Assembly (NCBI GenBank): GCA_904066235.2
Contig: CAJFCV020000001.1
Location: 5,642,001 to 5,706,000 of the forward strand
Length of the DNA: 64,000 nucleotides
Reading direction: 5' to 3'
Source of the DNA: Bursaphelenchus xylophilus
Lineage: Eukaryota > Nematoda > Chromadorea > Rhabditida > Aphelenchoididae
The notes beneath the pieces are model-generated. The model was not told the origin of the DNA and ran no database searches. It saw nothing but the letters and a program-made list of their open reading frames with translations. Of this stretch, positions 1 through 17,608 are shown one piece after another; positions within the stretch are counted from its first letter, which is position 1; the number at the start of each line of letters is the position of its first letter. The translations under genes and the position numbers were made by a program.

Positions 1-658
1 TCACGTGACTTTGGCTGCTTTTCATCATACGGCTCGATGATTTCCACTTCATCGCCTCGCAACTGGAAATAAAGGTAATAAGCGATAACCGAATAAATTA
101 TTCATGAAGACGAGGCAACAATAAGGCGCAGGTAATATGAAAACATACTCCGGAGAAAAGTTCTGTAGTCATCTTGATCTTCCTTTCTGTCTCTTCTTTC
201 TGTTGCTCCAACAACTTCACCTGCTGAGTGATTTGAGCTTTCCTTCGGTTAATATATTCGATAGTATCATGAGCACTCCTTTTAACAAGATGTCGATCGC
301 CCAAAAAGACGGTATATTCATTCGTCCTGCTTAGAGAACAAGGAAGAAACGCCTTTTTGCCTAACGGAGCCTAAAAATAAAACTTACTCCACCTAACCAG
401 AGGATGACATCTAAGACAATGTAAAACTCACATTGATCTTAACTTTCAGAGACTTTGAGTATTCAGATATTTTATTTGACAACTCATTGTATTCCTTTAG
501 CACGTTTTCATAAGTTTCCTTCTGTTGATCGATAACTTTCAAAACCTAAACTTTAAAAGAATTATATAAAAGCAAATTACCTCATTCAAGTGATTCAGAT
601 GCCTCTCAACCTTTTCCTTCTCGTTCGTCAAAGTGACATTGGCCTTTACGGATTCCAT
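1..658 (-). CDS. uri-1: URI-type unconventional prefoldin (partial, C-terminus off the left edge)
   Basis: The model has exons 658-581, 545-432, 370-149 and 62-1, spliced on the minus strand with GT-AG introns and an open frame across every junction. The ATG at 658 begins MESVKANVTL. The product is an alpha-type prefoldin: an N-terminal coiled coil, then the beta-hairpin block NAPLGKKAFLP...TNEYTVFLGDR, then a second coiled coil (AHDTIEYINRRKAQITQQ). That central block aligns closely with human URI1 (VPFGPFAFMPG...TNEVTVLLGDN). URI proteins scaffold an R2TP/prefoldin-like chaperone complex that assembles RNA polymerases through RPB5. The acidic C-terminal part and the stop lie outside the window. 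Other alpha-type prefoldins are the alternative, but the TNE-TV-LGD block favours URI. The gene is divergent from its right neighbour. Confidence 0.8.
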
Positions 659-1056
659 CCAGGATAATAACAACAACAACAATCAAAAAAAAACAACAAA
701 CAACAAGCAGTTTCCTCAGAAATGCTCAAAAATTTGGAATTTTTTTGTGAAATATTTTTCGGGAGTCCAGAAAATACATCACGATGACAAGGCCAGAAAA
801 CTTTCAAATCGCTGCAGCTTTTCCGCGTGTGATTTGCGATGGCCACAAATCCTTGTAGAAAAATGGAAGGGCTTCAGGGTCAATCAAAACCCGGATTTTC
901 GAAAACCGGATGACACATTTTCTGGAAGTTTCCGCTTGGCATTCCGTTTCTCGCGACAAAGGCAGAATTTGATTTCAAGTTTGAATAAAATCGAGAATGA
1001 CAAAATAGAAGATAAAATGAATCGTAACTGCTCATTCCTCGGTCGAATCTTCGACG
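659..1056. promoter_or_regulatory. Divergent intergenic region between uri-1 and the four-TM gene
   Basis: This 398 bp stretch separates two head-to-head genes and must hold both 5' ends. It contains an AAC-rich simple repeat at about 663-710. I see no convincing TATA box. Short open frames here have no splice sites or recognisable content. Confidence 0.5.
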
Positions 1057-1825
1057 ATGGCGGTCTTTCCGTTGTTCCGGCTCATCCAAATCTTCGTTCT
1101 ACTAACACTCCTGTTCGCCGTTCTTTTCGTGGCCCCCATTTGCACTCCTTTGGTGCCTTTTGAGTCCTGCTCCAATACCACTAACACTTCGGTGGTGAAG
1201 CCGTTGGATGTTCTTCCGAAGACCGAGAATTCTTCTTCGGCCAGTCTTGAGGATGAGACCAAATTTGTGAAGCAACAGAGATCGTGTCTGCAGATCAGTC
1301 ATTCCGACATCTTTGTGGTGCCCACCTTCCACAGTGAGAATCCCAAGGATACAGTCACACTCTTCTTCTTGTTGCTCTTCGTGGGGGTTCTTTGCATGTT
1401 TATCGCAACCATCTTGATGATGCAGATCGAGAAGAAGATCGACTACAAGGCGGAAGTAAGTGTCACCAAGGCAACTTGTACCCCTTTTAGTGCATGTTAC
1501 GATTTATCCTGATCATCTTGAGTCTGGCAGACTTCTGCATGGTCTTCATCTGCAGTTATATGATCTACATTTGGCCCAATCTCTGGACTTCGCATTATTC
1601 TGCCGTCCCCCAGATCCCCATCAATTTCTACGTCATTCACGTGAGTCATCTGGCTACTCATAATTTTGTTCCGACTTTTAGATTCTTGTCCTTGCGAACT
1701 TTGTTCTGGGCTTTGTGAATTCTTTCGTCTACGGCCCAAGAGTGGAGCTGGTCAAGATGGAGAATTTTAAGGGAGGCAAGAAGAGTTATCAGGTCGCCAG
1801 AAGGTACGAGGCCCTCCAGAATTAG
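1057..1825 (+). CDS. Four-transmembrane membrane protein of unknown function
   Basis: Exons 1057-1455, 1491-1640 and 1682-1825, all phase 0, encode about 230 residues. Hydrophobic segments lie near residues 6-28, 100-122, 136-158 and 184-202, which suggests four membrane spans. The first loop is long (about 70 residues) with sequons NTT, NTS and NSS and three cysteines, so it is probably extracellular or lumenal and glycosylated. The C-terminal tail is short and charged (KMENFKGGKKSYQVARRYEALQN). The layout resembles small nematode tetraspan proteins, but I see no CCG tetraspanin motif and no claudin W-GLW-C-C signature, so I do not name a family. Splice sites are clean (GTAAGT, GTGAGT; TTTTAG), which supports a real gene. 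Confidence 0.7.
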
Positions 1826-3701
1826 TCTTGTTACCTTGGGAGATTACTGGATAAACTTTCTGATCATTTCTTGATATTGTCCTTGACTTTTATACTATAT
1901 GTGTGCATACGTAATGTAAAAGATCTTACGGGGATTTGGTTGGTGAACTAACCGTTTGTTATTCTTTTGTTGCCATTCGGTTTCCGAGAGTTCGCTAAAC
2001 TAACCTCCTGCAGAAAGTGAAGGGTCATCCCGGTTATTATATATTAAGGCTGGCGCCCCCTTGTCTCAGGATTGCCATAGCGAAGTTTAAACGTTTCTTT
2101 ATTTGGTAATTATTCATGTCTCGAAGACGGAGAATCCCGACCTTTCATTGGGATCTCACGGATGGGCTCAGGAGAGGAACAATAAACTGATTGTAAGTTC
2201 CGTAATCTACACGTTTTGTGGGCGTACTTGGGCTCAAAACTGGTCGTTGTCTGTCTGACAGGGCATGTTCTAGATTCTAAATTTAGTATAAAGTCTCTTT
2301 ATGGAAATTTCTTGTCTTGTTCGTCTAATACGATGTGTTCTAAAGGCATTTTCTTATAGTTTCAATACTGTTCTTGGCATCTGATGTGAGGAAAAACTTG
2401 GTAAGAGGCTCATGGCGTGGGAAAATTGCATATACCTGTTACTTTTTTCATTTGCACACGGTTGAAAACTTAATTAACTAGGAATGGATGCTTTTCATGC
2501 AAATTAATCCATGTTTTTTGCATAATATTGCATTTATTTATATTTCATAGCTATGTTAGATGACGTTTCTGCCTATATGAACCCTTACTGACGTCGCTGC
2601 TCTCACCCTCACCTCTTTGTTACATAATCCATGACCATGACTCCATCCTCGAGTTCTCAAATTCAGCCTTCCCCCTTCGTATCAGCAGCTCAACACTTGT
2701 TTTACGCAAGTCGGCGCCGCCCGTTAGGGTTCTTCTTTAAGTGTACAACGATAGGGTTTCGCCCTGTATCCGGCTTTTCATCTTCTCCTTGGCCATTACC
2801 GTAGTCTCGGGCACTCTCCGCTTTCAACGCGTTCTCTCGCGCGGAGGGGAAACGTGCCATCGGAAATTTGGGTGATTTCCTGGACTTGTAAATGGGTAGA
2901 CATTGGGTATTAGGCCAGAAGAAGCGTTGTTTGGCACCTAATATATATTCCTGAAATTCACCCTCACTTTTTTATTATCTCGGGCCGAGCTCGTATTTTT
3001 AGAGACTTTCTGCAACTCTGACTTCTCCAAGCAAGTCTTGAGGCCTTGCTCCATTGTTGGTAGATGTCCTAAGGTCGTGTTCTTTCACGCCTCGACTACT
3101 GCACTCGGTCTTTGCAGATAAGGCGTTCTTCTGTTTCAAGGGCATCTAAATTATTGAACAAGTGAAACCCGAGAATGGGATTGTGGATTTATGTCTATCA
3201 GGGTTTGTTTAATACTTCTTGACCCTGGCTTGTAGTTGTCGGTTTGTTGGGGGATTGGTAGGGGAATTGTCGCAGCCTTCAGATCTGAGGCTTTTGATGA
3301 TTTAACCCTGACTTTTCCACAAAAAATATCTCAAATTTGTTTTGGAACTCCTTTTAGGATGCTTAACCCTTAATGATCTCAGAATTTTAAATTACGGTAT
3401 CTAAGTTTAAGATTCGTCGATATTTTATCAGAAAATTTGTTTTTTTACTTTGCGGCGTAGCTAGAATATTTTGTTGGGAATTTTACTCAACTCTCCGCTT
3501 TTCCAAAAATTGTCGCCGTTCCGTTGTCACCGTGTCCGTTCGTACGTCCGACCAAGTTTTTGCAGAAGAATAGCGGCGTGGAGTACAAGAGTCAGGTCTC
3601 CGGCGACAAAAGCCCTTCGCTTATCCCCTCCTCCTCGAAAGGTGTGAGAAAGCCGTGGTCGTCGAGAGCGAGAAGGACGACGGAGAAGGAGAACGCGGCC
3701 G
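1826..3701. promoter_or_regulatory. Long upstream region of the mod-5-type transporter
   Basis: This 1.9 kb stretch has no supported exon. It includes the 3' UTR of the gene on its left and the upstream or 5' UTR region of the transporter on its right. A cluster of POU-octamer-like words occurs at 2426-2533 (see findings). Base composition becomes GC-richer and CG-dense from about 3520, consistent with a transcription start or a 5' UTR close to 3702. Confidence 0.4.
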
Positions 3702-6700
3702 ATGGCGTCGCGATTGGGGCTGAACGCCAGCACCAGCAAGGTGCCGCTCATCCAGCTGCCGGCTTCGAACTCGGCGCCGCTCACCGTCGGCGAAGGGCAC
3801 CGTTTGCTGGACAACAACGGTGAGACTTTCCGCCCCATCTTGAGGCCGTCGAGAGTGGCCCGGGGAATGCGTTAAAGTCGTCTTGAGTGGATCCCCAACG
3901 TCTTGCCGGTTGTCTTGGGTCCGACTAATTGGGCTTGGAATCGACGCATCGATTAGCCCTAATTATTGATTACTGTAACGGGGGGAATCATCGTCTTGTT
4001 TGCGTCACAATTGAAGTAATGTTTGCAGGTCTACAACGGAAACGACAAGTTGTGGTGCGATCCTCGACCTTGGGCTCCGGTTTGGCCTCAGATTTGGCCA
4101 TGGATTCAGAACCGACGGGATTCGAATTCAACAGTCACAACGATTGTAAGTTAAGTTTGCGTTAAAATTTTTGGCGTTTTGCGTAATAAATCATAATAAA
4201 TTTGTGATGACATAATAGCGCAATGAATTATTTGCAGTAAAGCCAAAGCCCACGTCTCGACGGGCCTCATTTGCAGAAGGTGTTTTAAATGGAGATAGTC
4301 ATCAGAATGGAGGGGCCATTCCGATGGCGTTAAGAAGACGACGGAGTAGTGTGGTCAGAGAGAAATGGTCATCCAAAATCGAATTCTTATTGGCTGTAGT
4401 TGGGTATGCGGTAGATCTGGGGAATATTTGGAGATTCCCCGCGGTCTGTTACAAACACGGCGGAGGTGAGATCGTCTCCTGACTTTGATAATATTATCCC
4501 TTTTTTGAGTTTCAATAATAGTGGATTCAATTGTTAATACAGTTGTAAAGAAGATCACTTCTTTTCAGGCGCCTTTTTAATACCATATTTGATCATGTTG
4601 TGCGTCGGCGGACTCCCGATGTTCTACATGGAGCTAGTTATGGGACAGTTTCACAAATCAGGGTGTTTGAGTATTTGGAAGAGGATATGCCCGATGTTCA
4701 AAGGTAGGGGCAGACCTTGGGAGTAATTCCACAGTTATCTTGCCCAATTTGACAATTTTTCTGACAAGTTTTGACTGGCGATAAAAATCAGTGGTTTCTG
4801 CATTCTGCGAGTTTATCCCTCAGAAAACGTTAAAGTTTATTTGTGCCAATTTTCCTCTAAATCTGACTCTCTGATCCCGAGCACTTGCTCTTTGAACCTA
4901 CTACAACTTATGATGTAATCGTGACAAAAGGAAGCACGTTTTCGTCGGGAATAGAAAAGCGGAATGACGATAGTTGTGTTTGCAGGTATCGGCTATGGGA
5001 TTTGCTTTGTTTGCACATTCATTGCCTGTTTTTACAATGCCATAATTGCTCATGCCTTGTACTTTTTGTTCCATTCCTTCGCCTGGGATGTGCCATGGAG
5101 AGGATGTGGGAATGATTGGAATACACCCAATTGTAGAGAGGATTTGAAAGCGGGGACAAACAGCTCCAAAGATGTCATATATACAACCCCTTCGCAGGAA
5201 TATTATATGTAAGTAAAGACTGGGATGACGTCATGATTAATGTCTAAAGTAACCTATCGACATTTGGGTTGCAGAAGAAAAGTCCTGGAAGTCCACAAAT
5301 CCCAGGGATTGGACGCCTTAGGCGGGATCAAGTGGGACATGGCGGCCTGTTTGTTCATCGTCTTCCTGTCCGTTTATTTTGCCCTTTGGAAGGGACCCAG
5401 ATCGTCGGGCAAAGTTGTTTGGATTACTGCCACCGCCCCGTATGTTGTACTCACGATATTGCTGATCCAAGGACTCACATTGCCCGGCGCATCCAAAGGA
5501 ATCACCTATTATTTGACGCCCAACTTCGAGAAGTTAAAAGAACCGGCAGTCTGGACCGCCGCCGCCACACAAATCTTCTTTTCATTGGGGCCTGGATTTG
5601 GGGTCTTGTTGGCATTGAGCAGTTACAACGAGTTCGACAACAACTGCTACAGGTGAGTACTCTAGAAAGCAATGGGAGAACAAAAAATTGCAAAACTGCA
5701 GTAAAGTCGTAGAAGACTTTCTCCTCGAAGGAACCGAAACGGGATTGTGTGGAAGGGATAATCTGGGTGTCTTGCTAGCAATCCAGGTCTTTGGCTAGCC
5801 ATTTATGGGATTTGGCTGTCACTCCTACCCTTTGACACCCATTCCAACATTTTGGCTAGCTTTTTTTGAGACTGCACAGCCCTTCTGACACTGTGCATAG
5901 TCGATCCAGGTCTTTGGCTAGCCATTTTAAAATTTTGACTGTGATTTCAACTCGTGCTTTATACATATTGGTCCTTGCCCGATCTGCCCCAAATGAAAGG
6001 TTGCGGAATGAAAAGCTGCGAAAATTTACATAAGATTTGGCCCTTTTAGACCGAATAAACCAGTATAAAAAAGCCATAAATTGAAGAAGACACATCAAAT
6101 TTCGCAGTAAAATGCAACAAACACACATGTCAGAAAATGTTTCATTAAAAATTCAAAACTCTACAGAGTAGAGAAGTCGCGAAAGACTTTTTCTTCGAAG
6201 CGATGCCGGGAAACATATCTTCCGGGTCCTGCTGCTCTCTTCCATTGAGAGTGAGACGTGCCACACTGATACCGTGGACTTTGAGGGGACACCACCTTCA
6301 TTCCTTGGTGGGATTTCTTCCGGGAGTGAGATTCGAACTGCCGGGAATCGGGGGCTCAGCCCGTTTGCCAACCACTGCACCATGCAGGGGGCGGTCACCC
6401 AGCTTCACTTTCCGATTGAAACCCCTTTCCATCGGTTTTTTGTCATTTTAAAAAGCAGTCATCGTGACTAATTTTACAGAGACAAAAGATAGGCTCTTTG
6501 TTGCTGGATTTGTCGACAAATATTAGCAGAAAGTAGAAGTAAGTTCAAAAAATGTAAAACTCTACATAACGACCCGTCGCGACGAGTAAAGTAGAGAAGT
6601 CGCGGCAGACTTTTTATTCGAATCCACATTGTATCCGCAGATACGTCTACTCATTCCCTTAGGAATGGCATCGAACATCGGATTCCTTCACGTATCTCAA

Positions 6701-8035
6701 TACCCCTGCACCACACAGGGGCAGAGACGGAGCGCAGAATTTTTCGTTCTGATTGAAGTTTCAAATTCTTGAAAATAAGTCATTTTGACAGTTTTAAGAA
6801 GGAGATAAATAAATGTTCTGCCATTTTTTGCGTAGAAGTTGCATGGTCTTACTTATGGTCCACCTACTCTTTCCAAGATCTCCTCAGGATTTACAGGCAT
6901 GTCCAAAAAGCTCCTTCCCAACATTTGACCTCTTGATTACCTTACCATTCTTCTTTTCAGAGATGCCGTCGTGACCTCACTGATCAACTGTTTTACATCC
7001 TTTTTCTCCGGTTTCGTGATTTTCTCGACCCTCGGATATATGAGTGAACTCACGAATCGACCGGTCAGCGAAGTTGTTGGAGAATCCGAGTCCTCTCTGA
7101 TCTTCGTCGTCTATCCTCAAGCAATATCAACCATGAGTTACAGCAGTGTTTGGTCGGTCATTTTCTTCCTGATGTTGATCACCTTAGGAATAGATAGTAC
7201 AGTAAGTGTATTTGTTATTATTCATACTATTGAATCTAGTTTGCGGGAGTCGAGGCGTTGATTACTGGACTGATCGACGAATATCCAAGGTTGCTAGGGA
7301 GAAGAAGGGAGCTGTTTGTTGCCGTGGTCATCATTCTGTATTTCCTTGGCTCTTTGCCCACTGTGACTTACGTAAGTGTTTATAAAACTTTCACTGTTAT
7401 ATTACACATGACACGAATAACATAACTTTGATGATTTCAGGGTGGGACTTATGTTATTCCATTCCTTGATACATATGGAGTGTCCTTATCAGTCCTGTTC
7501 ATAGTCATGTGTGAAATGATTGCTGTTTGTTGGTTCTATGGTATTCAACAGTTCAGTGAAGATATCAAACATATGTTAGGGTTCTACCCCGGCCTTTATT
7601 GGAGAGTCTGCTGGACTTGTGCCCCTTGTTTTATCGCCGTAAGTTCCCCCTTTTACCGGTTTGATAGAGCTTTTAGCTAATTTTTGCGCTGGCGTTGTAC
7701 GACACGAGTTTTGCTCCCATCGAGATCCCCAATTATGTATATCCGATGTGGTCAGTTTACGTGGGATGGCTGCTCCGTCTACTCTCAGTTCTGTCCGTGC
7801 CTATCTTTATGCTCTACATGTTCTGTACAGCTAACGGATCTGTACTTCAGGTAGGTTAAAATATAGACTTTATGGTATTGTGGTAGGCGCTTGGATACGA
7901 CTGTCTTTTCAGAGGCTCAGCTACATGATCACGCCGCAACGACGGGCACATCATGGGACTCCAGCTACAGCTGTGGTCGAGGACAAATCGAATAACAACT
8001 ACATGATACAGGACTCGGATGTGACCCATCTCTGA
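3702..8035 (+). CDS. mod-5: Serotonin-type monoamine transporter (SLC6, MOD-5/SERT)
   Basis: Eleven exons: 3702-3819, 4029-4145, 4238-4465, 4569-4703, 4986-5208, 5275-5652, 6961-7201, 7240-7371, 7441-7638, 7677-7850, 7913-8035; frame is kept at every junction; about 688 residues. TM1 carries [13 protein letters not shown] with the monoamine-binding Asp at about residue 138. Other SLC6 marks are [44 protein letters not shown] and WFYGI-QF. The second extracellular loop has the paired cysteines ([14 protein letters not shown]) and an NSS sequon. [18 protein letters not shown] is closer to SERT (VLQIHRSKGL) than to DAT. The expected role is Na+/Cl- driven reuptake of serotonin at the plasma membrane of serotonergic neurons. 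Intron 6 (1.3 kb) holds SINE-like repeats. The N-terminal exon assignment is the least certain part. A dopamine or betaine-type SLC6 is the alternative. Confidence 0.88.
5701..5930. repeat. Repeat fragments in mod-5 intron 6 (direct repeat plus SINE-head fragment)
   Basis: The word TCCAGGTCTTTGGCTAGCCA occurs twice, near 5783 and near 5908, as a direct repeat about 125 bp apart. At 5701-5740 the string GTAAAGTCGTAGAAGACTTT with TTCTCCTCGAAG resembles the head of the two longer elements at 6155 and 6556. Confidence 0.6.
6155..6430 (-). repeat. tRNA-derived SINE-like element, copy 1
   Basis: Read on the minus strand, this intronic element has a tRNA-like A box (GGTGCAGTGGTTGG) and, about 45 bases on, a B box (AGTTCGAATC). 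It ends in AAGTCTTTCGCGACTTCTCT. The same head (AGAGAAGTCGCG, AGACTTTTT, TTCGAA) and an equivalent GGTGCA/GTTCGA pair recur in the element at 6556. This is the expected structure of a Pol III-transcribed SINE; no protein is encoded. Confidence 0.6.
6556..6762 (-). repeat. tRNA-derived SINE-like element, copy 2
   Basis: This is a diverged relative of the element at 6155. It shares AAAACTCTACA at the start, AGTAGAGAAGTCGCG, AGACTTTTT and TTCGAA, and a tail ending GATTGAAGTTT (copy 1 has GATTGAAACCC). On the minus strand it has GGTGCAGGGGT (A-box-like) and GTTCGATGCC (B-box-like). Confidence 0.55.
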
Positions 8036-8348
8036 AGGACTGGATTCGTATCCCGAAAGTCGTCTTTTGACAAAAGCCCGGTTCGATTCTTTTAGATCTC
8101 GTATGTATTTGATTACTACTTTGTTGCATGGTATCGCATAATGAATAATAAAATTAAAGTATGATTTTTTCTCTTGGTGTCGAAACTATGGTTAAAATAT
8201 TTTTTGTTTTATGTAATATTGCGTGCAGCCTCATAACTACTGTACAAAAATTTGATTGAACAATCATTGCTGTATTTAAACGTTTGAGGAAAACATAATT
8301 TAAAACTTAGAATATTAAATACAGTACAGAATTTTCGTGAAAATTAGC
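8036..8348. other. Convergent 3' UTRs of mod-5 and alanyl-tRNA synthetase
   Basis: This 313 bp stretch separates two tail-to-tail genes. A canonical AATAAA for the plus-strand transporter lies at 8147-8152. No clear AATAAA is visible for the minus-strand gene, which may use a variant signal. No coding content was found. Confidence 0.5.
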
Positions 8349-11723
<3,375 letters not shown>

Positions 11724-12280
11724 GATCGTTTCCACTGGGTTTCAAGTCGAATGATGTAAGATTTTCTCCTTTTTAAATTTCCTACTCCAAACTGACCAGC
11801 AAAAAAGTTGACCCAATGTGTCAAGTGTTTCCTCATAATGGAAGACTTGACCTGATCGGAAATGTCTTTCACTCCCGCTGACTTTTAGTGATTACCGTAA
11901 TAACGGCGGTAATCAAACAGTAAAAAAGCACCATTTCCAACAGAAAGGCAGTGTTGTTTATCAGTTCTTTTTTGATCATATGATCTAATTATAATATAAT
12001 TACTGATAACTGAACAATCAAATGGCGGTTCATGTCACCGCCTGCTCCATTAGAGTTGATAACTGGCTGACAAATTCAATTAAAGATGCAAAATATGTGA
12101 TACATCAGATAAAGAATGCGTTCGGAGCTCATGGCCATTATGTCCAAAAAGCGGAGTCGAAGAGAGCGCGGGCTTCCCCGGACTCCCGCACTCTTTTTTG
12201 CTCGGCGCTTTGGTCTCGAGAGTCGAGAAAGGGGGAGAATTTGATCTTGCGCGCCTCTTCCCCATTGTATCTGTTACTTG
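11724..12280. promoter_or_regulatory. Divergent promoter region, AARS / WDR47
   Basis: This 557 bp stretch separates two head-to-head genes. On the minus side, CCCAG directly before TGGAAACG...ATGG can be either a trans-splice acceptor or the 3' end of a 5' intron. The part near 12130-12260 is GC-rich. No other gene is supported. Confidence 0.5.
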
Positions 12281-15591
<3,311 letters not shown>

Positions 15592-16196
15592 TTGTACTTT
15601 TATTACACTTGAAACCTCAATTGTAATGTAATCATTATATTGCTGAGGTAGTTTTTTTTTATTTGCAGAGTCCTATTTTTGCTCAATTTCACCTCTCGTA
15701 TCTAACTTTATATTATACATTGTCCGAAGATCTTTAAAGTCAGTGCTAGTCCACCTAAAAATTGCAGTTACAGCTTATACCTGCCTTGGCATTTCTGTTA
15801 CCGGTGTTCATTTTTCCGTCCCCTGATCTCTCATATTATCCATGGCATTTCGCTTCCCAATGACAAATAAAGCGCTAAAAACATAATGTAAATAAACAAG
15901 AAGTTCATGAAATCACTTTAAAAAGTGCAAACAACATACCGTAAAGAGCAATACTGCTTGAAATCGAGTAAACTTGGTGATCTCTGATATTTCTGTGGCA
16001 TTTCGTTTTCAAAATCGATAAAAATATTTATTTTTTTCTCGGAAACCCAGTTTTTGTAACAAATTCCCGTTGATTGCTTGTCGAAATGATAACATATCAG
16101 TTTCTCTGATTTATTACTTGTGAAGACGTCTTATCAGTGGGAAGTCATCAATTCCTGGAGACGTTTTCCTTCAATTTTCAATAATTTCGAATTACA
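15592..16196. other. Intergenic stretch, WDR47 3' end to the NRK-MoaE gene
   Basis: This 605 bp stretch lies between two same-strand genes. It should hold the WDR47 3' UTR (an AATAAA lies near 15867) and the promoter of the next gene. No coding region is supported. Confidence 0.4.
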
Positions 16197-17483
16197 ATGG
16201 GGAAGGTGTTTGGGATCGCCGGATGTACGAATGCCGGGAAGACAACACTCTCCAAGAACCTCACGGATAAGGTTGGTGTGCTTTACCATATTGTTTTTAC
16301 ATCTAAAATGATGTCATTTCCAATTTTTTCCGCGTATTATTTTTATTGTTTGATACTTTTCATGTTTTAGATCGCGAATGTATACGGTTATGACGTCATC
16401 CACCTTCTCCAAGACGATTTCTTCCATGAGAAAGAAAAAGTCGCCCGAATTCCTCATTCAACTAACAAGGCCATCGTTTTTTACGATTATGACAGTTGTC
16501 AGGCTGTAAGTCATGTTGTCGCCGATGAAAATATTGCAGTTAGATATTAGTCGGATGAAGAATGCAGTAATTGAAGCCCGAGATCATCATGATTTAGTCA
16601 TTCTTGAAGGGAATTTGCTCACTTTGATGCCGGAAATGATCGAAATCATTGATGAAATGGTATTTCTGAGTTTGGATAAGGCGACTTGTGAGGATCGAAG
16701 GGTACAGCGGACTGATTATGACCCACCAGATCTTCCTGGGTAATAAAATCATTAAAATATTACTGTAGATTTCTAGTTATTTCGAACAAGTTGTTTGGCC
16801 GGCATATGAAGATACCCTAAGGGCAGCACAGAGGATTGGAGGGAACGTGGAAATTGTAGAAGGAAATAGAGAGGATCTAATTAACTACGCCTTAATCAAG
16901 GTATTTCATCTTGATTTTCATTATTATATCATCCATTTCCAGGTCTTTGAATGTTTTAATAACTTTGTCAGGCTGACGCATGAGGAAATAAGTGTTGAGG
17001 AAGTGAGTAACATCATCTCTTCTGATCAAAGTGGAGGACAGAGTCTATTTATAGGCAAGTTGTTTCTTTTTACTCTAAAAAATGTAATTTTAGGTACCAC
17101 AAGAAATAATTTTGAAGACAAAAAAGTTGTGAGTCTGTCTTACGAAGCCTACGAACCCATGGCCTACCAAGAATTGTGGTTGATCTGTAAGGAGACCCGA
17201 GCCAGATTTCCAGATCTCCATCGAATCTGCATTTATCATCTTCTTGGTGACTGTCCCGTAGGTAAGAAGTCGGTCGTCATTGGAACCAGTTCATCTCATC
17301 GAAAAGATGCAATCCATGCAACCGAATTTATCATTGACAATTTGAAAGCAAGGGTTCCTATTTGGAAAAAGGTATATTTTGACCTCGCGCGGCCCCGACT
17401 ACAATATAATTTTCCAGGAAATCTATGATCAAGGCGAAAGTAAATGGAAAGAGAACCAGGAATCCCTAAACCATCTGTTTTGA
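16197..17483 (+). CDS. Fused nicotinamide riboside kinase and molybdopterin synthase catalytic subunit (MOCS2B/MoaE)
   Basis: Exons 16197-16271, 16371-16505, 16540-16739, 16777-16900, 16943-17054, 17094-17371, 17418-17483; about 329 residues. Residues 1-178 are a nicotinamide riboside kinase: P-loop GCTNAGKTT at about 9-17, HLLQDDFFHEK, and RVQRTDYDPPDLPGYFEQVVWPAY, as in human NMRK1. Residues about 190-329 are MoaE/MOCS2B: [35 protein letters not shown], and the active-site stretch RVPIWKKEIYD. No stop or start separates the two parts. NRK phosphorylates nicotinamide riboside to NMN for NAD+; MoaE inserts sulfur into precursor Z to make molybdopterin. The intron after 17054 begins GC (GCAAGT). 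Two overlapping transcripts are an alternative, but the 42-base junction intron keeps frame whether spliced or retained. Confidence 0.85.
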
Positions 17484-17608
17484 GAAGCCACAACGAGTGT
17501 CACAAATTTCTCAACTTTAGTTATTTTGTATTAGACATTACACTAGTAATTCCAGTCACTTGTTCTGTCTTTCCAATATTATTTATTAAATATTAAAACA
17601 ATAAAATT

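Noticed and set aside
3524..3838. Open frames around the mod-5 first exon in other frames
   Set aside because: They conflict with the frame that runs on into the SLC6 domain; they arise from GC-rich sequence.
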